24,064 nt of DNA, taken from Anaerolineales bacterium UBA2317. Its GTDB lineage: Bacteria > Chloroflexota > Anaerolineae > Anaerolineales > Villigracilaceae. Position 1 is the stretch's first letter. Every line of letters starts with the position of its first letter. The position numbers were made by a program, and so were the translations under genes. Shown one piece after another: positions 22,040 through 24,064 of this stretch. The DNA is taken from assembly GCA_002345215.1 (NCBI GenBank), contig DDVH01000009.1, positions 27,918-51,981 of the forward strand, given 5' to 3'. Under the pieces are notes generated by a model. The model saw nothing but the letters and a program-made list of their open reading frames with translations, had not been told where the DNA came from and searched no databases.

Positions 22040-23938
22040 ATGTCCACCCTTGATGAAATTAAATCCAAGATTGATATTGTAGACCTTGTCTCCGAAGCGG
22101 GAGTCAAGTTACGTCATGCTGGAAAAAATTACACGGGCTTTTGTCCGTTTCACGATAACAAAAAAACGCCAGCATTTGTAGTCTGGCCCGAAACAGGCAC
22201 ATGGCGATGTTTTGGTCAATGCAATGAAGGTGGCGATATTTTCAAATTCGTTATGAAACGCGAAGGCATTGACTTTAAAGAAGCGATGCAAAAACTGGCT
22301 TTGCGTGCTGGGGTTGAAATCAAAGAATACACACGCGAAACACCAGAACAAAAAGAGGCTTACGAAAATTTACGAAAAATTTTAGAAGATGCGATTATTT
22401 ATTATCGCACTCATTTATTCAATAACAAAAATATTTTCAACTACTTAAAAGACAAACGCGGATTAACTGAATCCACTATTGAAACGTTCGGCTTGGGGTA
22501 TGCTCCCGCAGGTTATGATAATTTTCTAAAACATTTCACCGCTAAAGGTTATTCCGAACAAGATTTAGTTAATTCAGGCATGTTATCAGAACGCGAAGAT
22601 GGAAAAATATTTGACCGTTTCAGAAACAGAATCATGATTCCGATTCGTGATGAACAAGGTCGCATGACGGGATTCGGTGCACGTATTGTTGACCCTGACG
22701 ATATTCCAAAATTTCTCAACTCACCTGAAACGCCTCTTTTCTCTAAGGGACGCCTGCTCTATGGACTTGATAGAGCTCGCAAGCCTATACGAGTCGCTGA
22801 CCAAGCCGTGATTGTCGAAGGTTATTTGGATGTGATTGCTTTGCATCAAGCAGGCTATGAAAATGTTGTCTCGCCGATGGGAACAGCTTTAACTGAAGAC
22901 CAATTACGTTTGCTGAAAAAATATACAAGACGAATCGTCTTAGCTCTTGATCCTGATGTAGCAGGTCAGAAAGCCGTTTTGCGCGGACTCGATGCCGCGC
23001 GTTCTGCTATGGATAAAGAAGGCGAACTCGCTTTTGATGCGCGTGGATTATTAAGAAATGAATCACGTTTGCAAGCAGATTTACGCGTCGCATCTATTCC
23101 TGATGATTTAGACCCTGATGAAATCGTCGCAAGAAATAAAGAAGAGTGGAAAACGTTAATTGAAAATGCCAAACCAATCGTCACACATGTGATGGATTCT
23201 TTGGCGGTTGGTCAAAACTTAAATGACCCGAAGGTTAAGAATCAAATTGCGGCACAAGTATTGCCTTTGATTGATGATATTGGCAATCCATTAGAACGCG
23301 ATACATACCGTCAGGCGTTGGCGAGAATGTTGAAGGTGAATGAATCTGCTTTAGCGGGCACAACAACTCGACCTCAAGCAATGAGGCGCAAGCCGCGTGG
23401 CGAAGATTCAAGTGTAAAAGTTGAATCCACTGTCGCGGCGGTTAATCCAAGATTGAAAGTGGAAGCATATTGTTTAAGCATGTTGTTGAAAAGACCTGAA
23501 TTGGTGTATCGCTTAGATAGAAAGTTGGAAGAGTTTGGTTTGAGCCCGTTGGCTGTGGAAGATTTTGAATATACCGACTATCAATTGTTGTTTGGTGTTT
23601 TGCGTTTGGCTGTGGAGCAAGATGAAAAAGAACATCAAAATTATTTGAATGCACATTTACCTGAAACATTAACCACATTGACAAATGATTTATTGAATCA
23701 AACAGAAAAGATTGATAAAACGTATGATGACAGGTTGTTAGAAGATTTGTTAAACAGATTATTGGATTTACGCAGAACACATGCTACATCGAATGTGAAT
23801 CAATTGCGTTTTATGCAAGAAGATGATGAAACACAGGGCGGTATGAATATTAAAATGTATCAAGAACAAACGATGCAGTTTACGCGTTTGTTACGTAGTT
23901 TGGATTTGGCAAAACAAAAGATAGCGAAGAAGCAATAA
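22040..23938 (+). CDS. dnaG: DNA primase
   Basis: Makes RNA primers at the replication fork with the DnaB helicase. It is 632 residues, within the normal range. The N-terminal zinc ribbon has C35, H38, C57 and C61; the last pair is C-x3-C (CFGQC) rather than the more common C-x2-C. The catalytic core follows: the RNAP-basic segment RFRNRIMIPIRD (193-204) and GFGARIV, then the Toprim part with E260 in VIVEGYLDV and D304 and D306 in LALDPDVAG. The C-terminal 180 residues should be the helicase-binding domain, after a basic, variable linker (about 440-465). The start matches the usual N-terminus (DEIKSKIDIVDLVS). No strong ribosome site is seen. In many bacteria rpoD follows; here the window ends first. 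Confidence 0.96.
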   Translation: MSTLDEIKSKIDIVDLVSEAGVKLRHAGKNYTGFCPFHDNKKTPAFVVWPETGTWRCFGQCNEGGDIFKFVMKREGIDFKEAMQKLALRAGVEIKEYTRETPEQKEAYENLRKILEDAIIYYRTHLFNNKNIFNYLKDKRGLTESTIETFGLGYAPAGYDNFLKHFTAKGYSEQDLVNSGMLSEREDGKIFDRFRNRIMIPIRDEQGRMTGFGARIVDPDDIPKFLNSPETPLFSKGRLLYGLDRARKPIRVADQAVIVEGYLDVIALHQAGYENVVSPMGTALTEDQLRLLKKYTRRIVLALDPDVAGQKAVLRGLDAARSAMDKEGELAFDARGLLRNESRLQADLRVASIPDDLDPDEIVARNKEEWKTLIENAKPIVTHVMDSLAVGQNLNDPKVKNQIAAQVLPLIDDIGNPLERDTYRQALARMLKVNESALAGTTTRPQAMRRKPRGEDSSVKVESTVAAVNPRLKVEAYCLSMLLKRPELVYRLDRKLEEFGLSPLAVEDFEYTDYQLLFGVLRLAVEQDEKEHQNYLNAHLPETLTTLTNDLLNQTEKIDKTYDDRLLEDLLNRLLDLRRTHATSNVNQLRFMQEDDETQGGMNIKMYQEQTMQFTRLLRSLDLAKQKIAKKQ

Positions 23939-23946
23939 AAATTCGT

Positions 23947-23997
23947 CACAGAGATTTTTGAGAAGTTCTTAAAATCTTTTCTCAGTTAACTCTATGG
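23947..23997. repeat. CACAGAG-type repeat, decayed copy after dnaG
   Basis: TCACAGAGATTTTTGAGAA and, further on, TTCTCAGTTAACTCTATGGC are imperfect inverted relatives, like the copies at 3103-3153 and 10019-10092. The repeat directly follows the dnaG stop. Confidence 0.4.
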
Positions 23998-24007
23998 CTA
24001 AAAAAAA

Positions 24008-24041
24008 TTGACACTATCGCAGGGTTTGAGTGTTGTATAGT
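24008..24041 (+). promoter_or_regulatory. Possible promoter of the next gene downstream of dnaG
   Basis: TTGACA (24008-24013) is a perfect -35, but the best -10, TATAGT (24036-24041), is 22 bases away, which is too long for a standard promoter. The last 23 bases contain no recognisable gene start. Confidence 0.3.
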
Positions 24042-24064
24042 ACAGCCTCGTGGAGAAGAGAGAG

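Overview
The window looks like a piece of chromosome from an AT-rich member of the Chloroflexota, most likely class Anaerolineae. This rests on recall of gene content and style, not on a search: Thr/Pro-rich linkers after single membrane helices, a TIR-SUMF protein, a fused GlyQ-GlyS synthetase, and many dispersed inverted repeats between genes. No transposase, integrase, rRNA or CRISPR array is visible.

Layout. 1-1761: 3' part of a family 5 solute-binding lipoprotein gene. 1863-2930: response regulator with a roadblock/LC7-like domain. 2959-3032: tRNA-Gln(UUG). 3174-6221: plus-strand housekeeping run glmU, cdd, an unknown 149-residue protein and recO, closed by an inverted repeat. 6323-7096: minus-strand PHP phosphoesterase. 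7227-9833: minus-strand operon of a 70-residue protein, an ArsR-type regulator and an MFS transporter, with a textbook promoter, a 32-bp operator-like dyad and a 22-bp-stem terminator. 10116-10925: coiled-coil membrane protein, convergent with a metallophosphoesterase (10931-12298, minus) that appears to have a leaderless mRNA. 12414-18330: accessory stretch with a large polytopic membrane protein, a membrane-anchored ectodomain protein, a DUF6512-like membrane protein, a DUF433/DUF5615 toxin-antitoxin pair and a TIR-transmembrane-SUMF protein. 18475-21456: fused glycyl-tRNA synthetase. 21576-21839: small exported protein. 22040-23938: dnaG primase, followed by the probable promoter region of the next gene.

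How the genes work together. Cell-wall precursor synthesis (glmU), pyrimidine salvage (cdd), recombinational repair (recO), translation (tRNA-Gln, glyQS) and replication priming (dnaG) make up the conserved backbone. The ArsR-MFS operon reads as a self-regulated export or uptake unit. The TA pair and the TIR protein are plausible stress or defence genes.

The most unusual feature is that repeat families found between genes also appear inside the glyQS reading frame: in the GlyQ-GlyS linker, as a perfect 20-bp palindrome in the beta domain, and in a loop near the C-terminus. This resembles the in-frame palindromic elements known from Rickettsia. A second recurring pattern is an exact TATAAT hexamer upstream of most transcription units, usually without a good -35 box.
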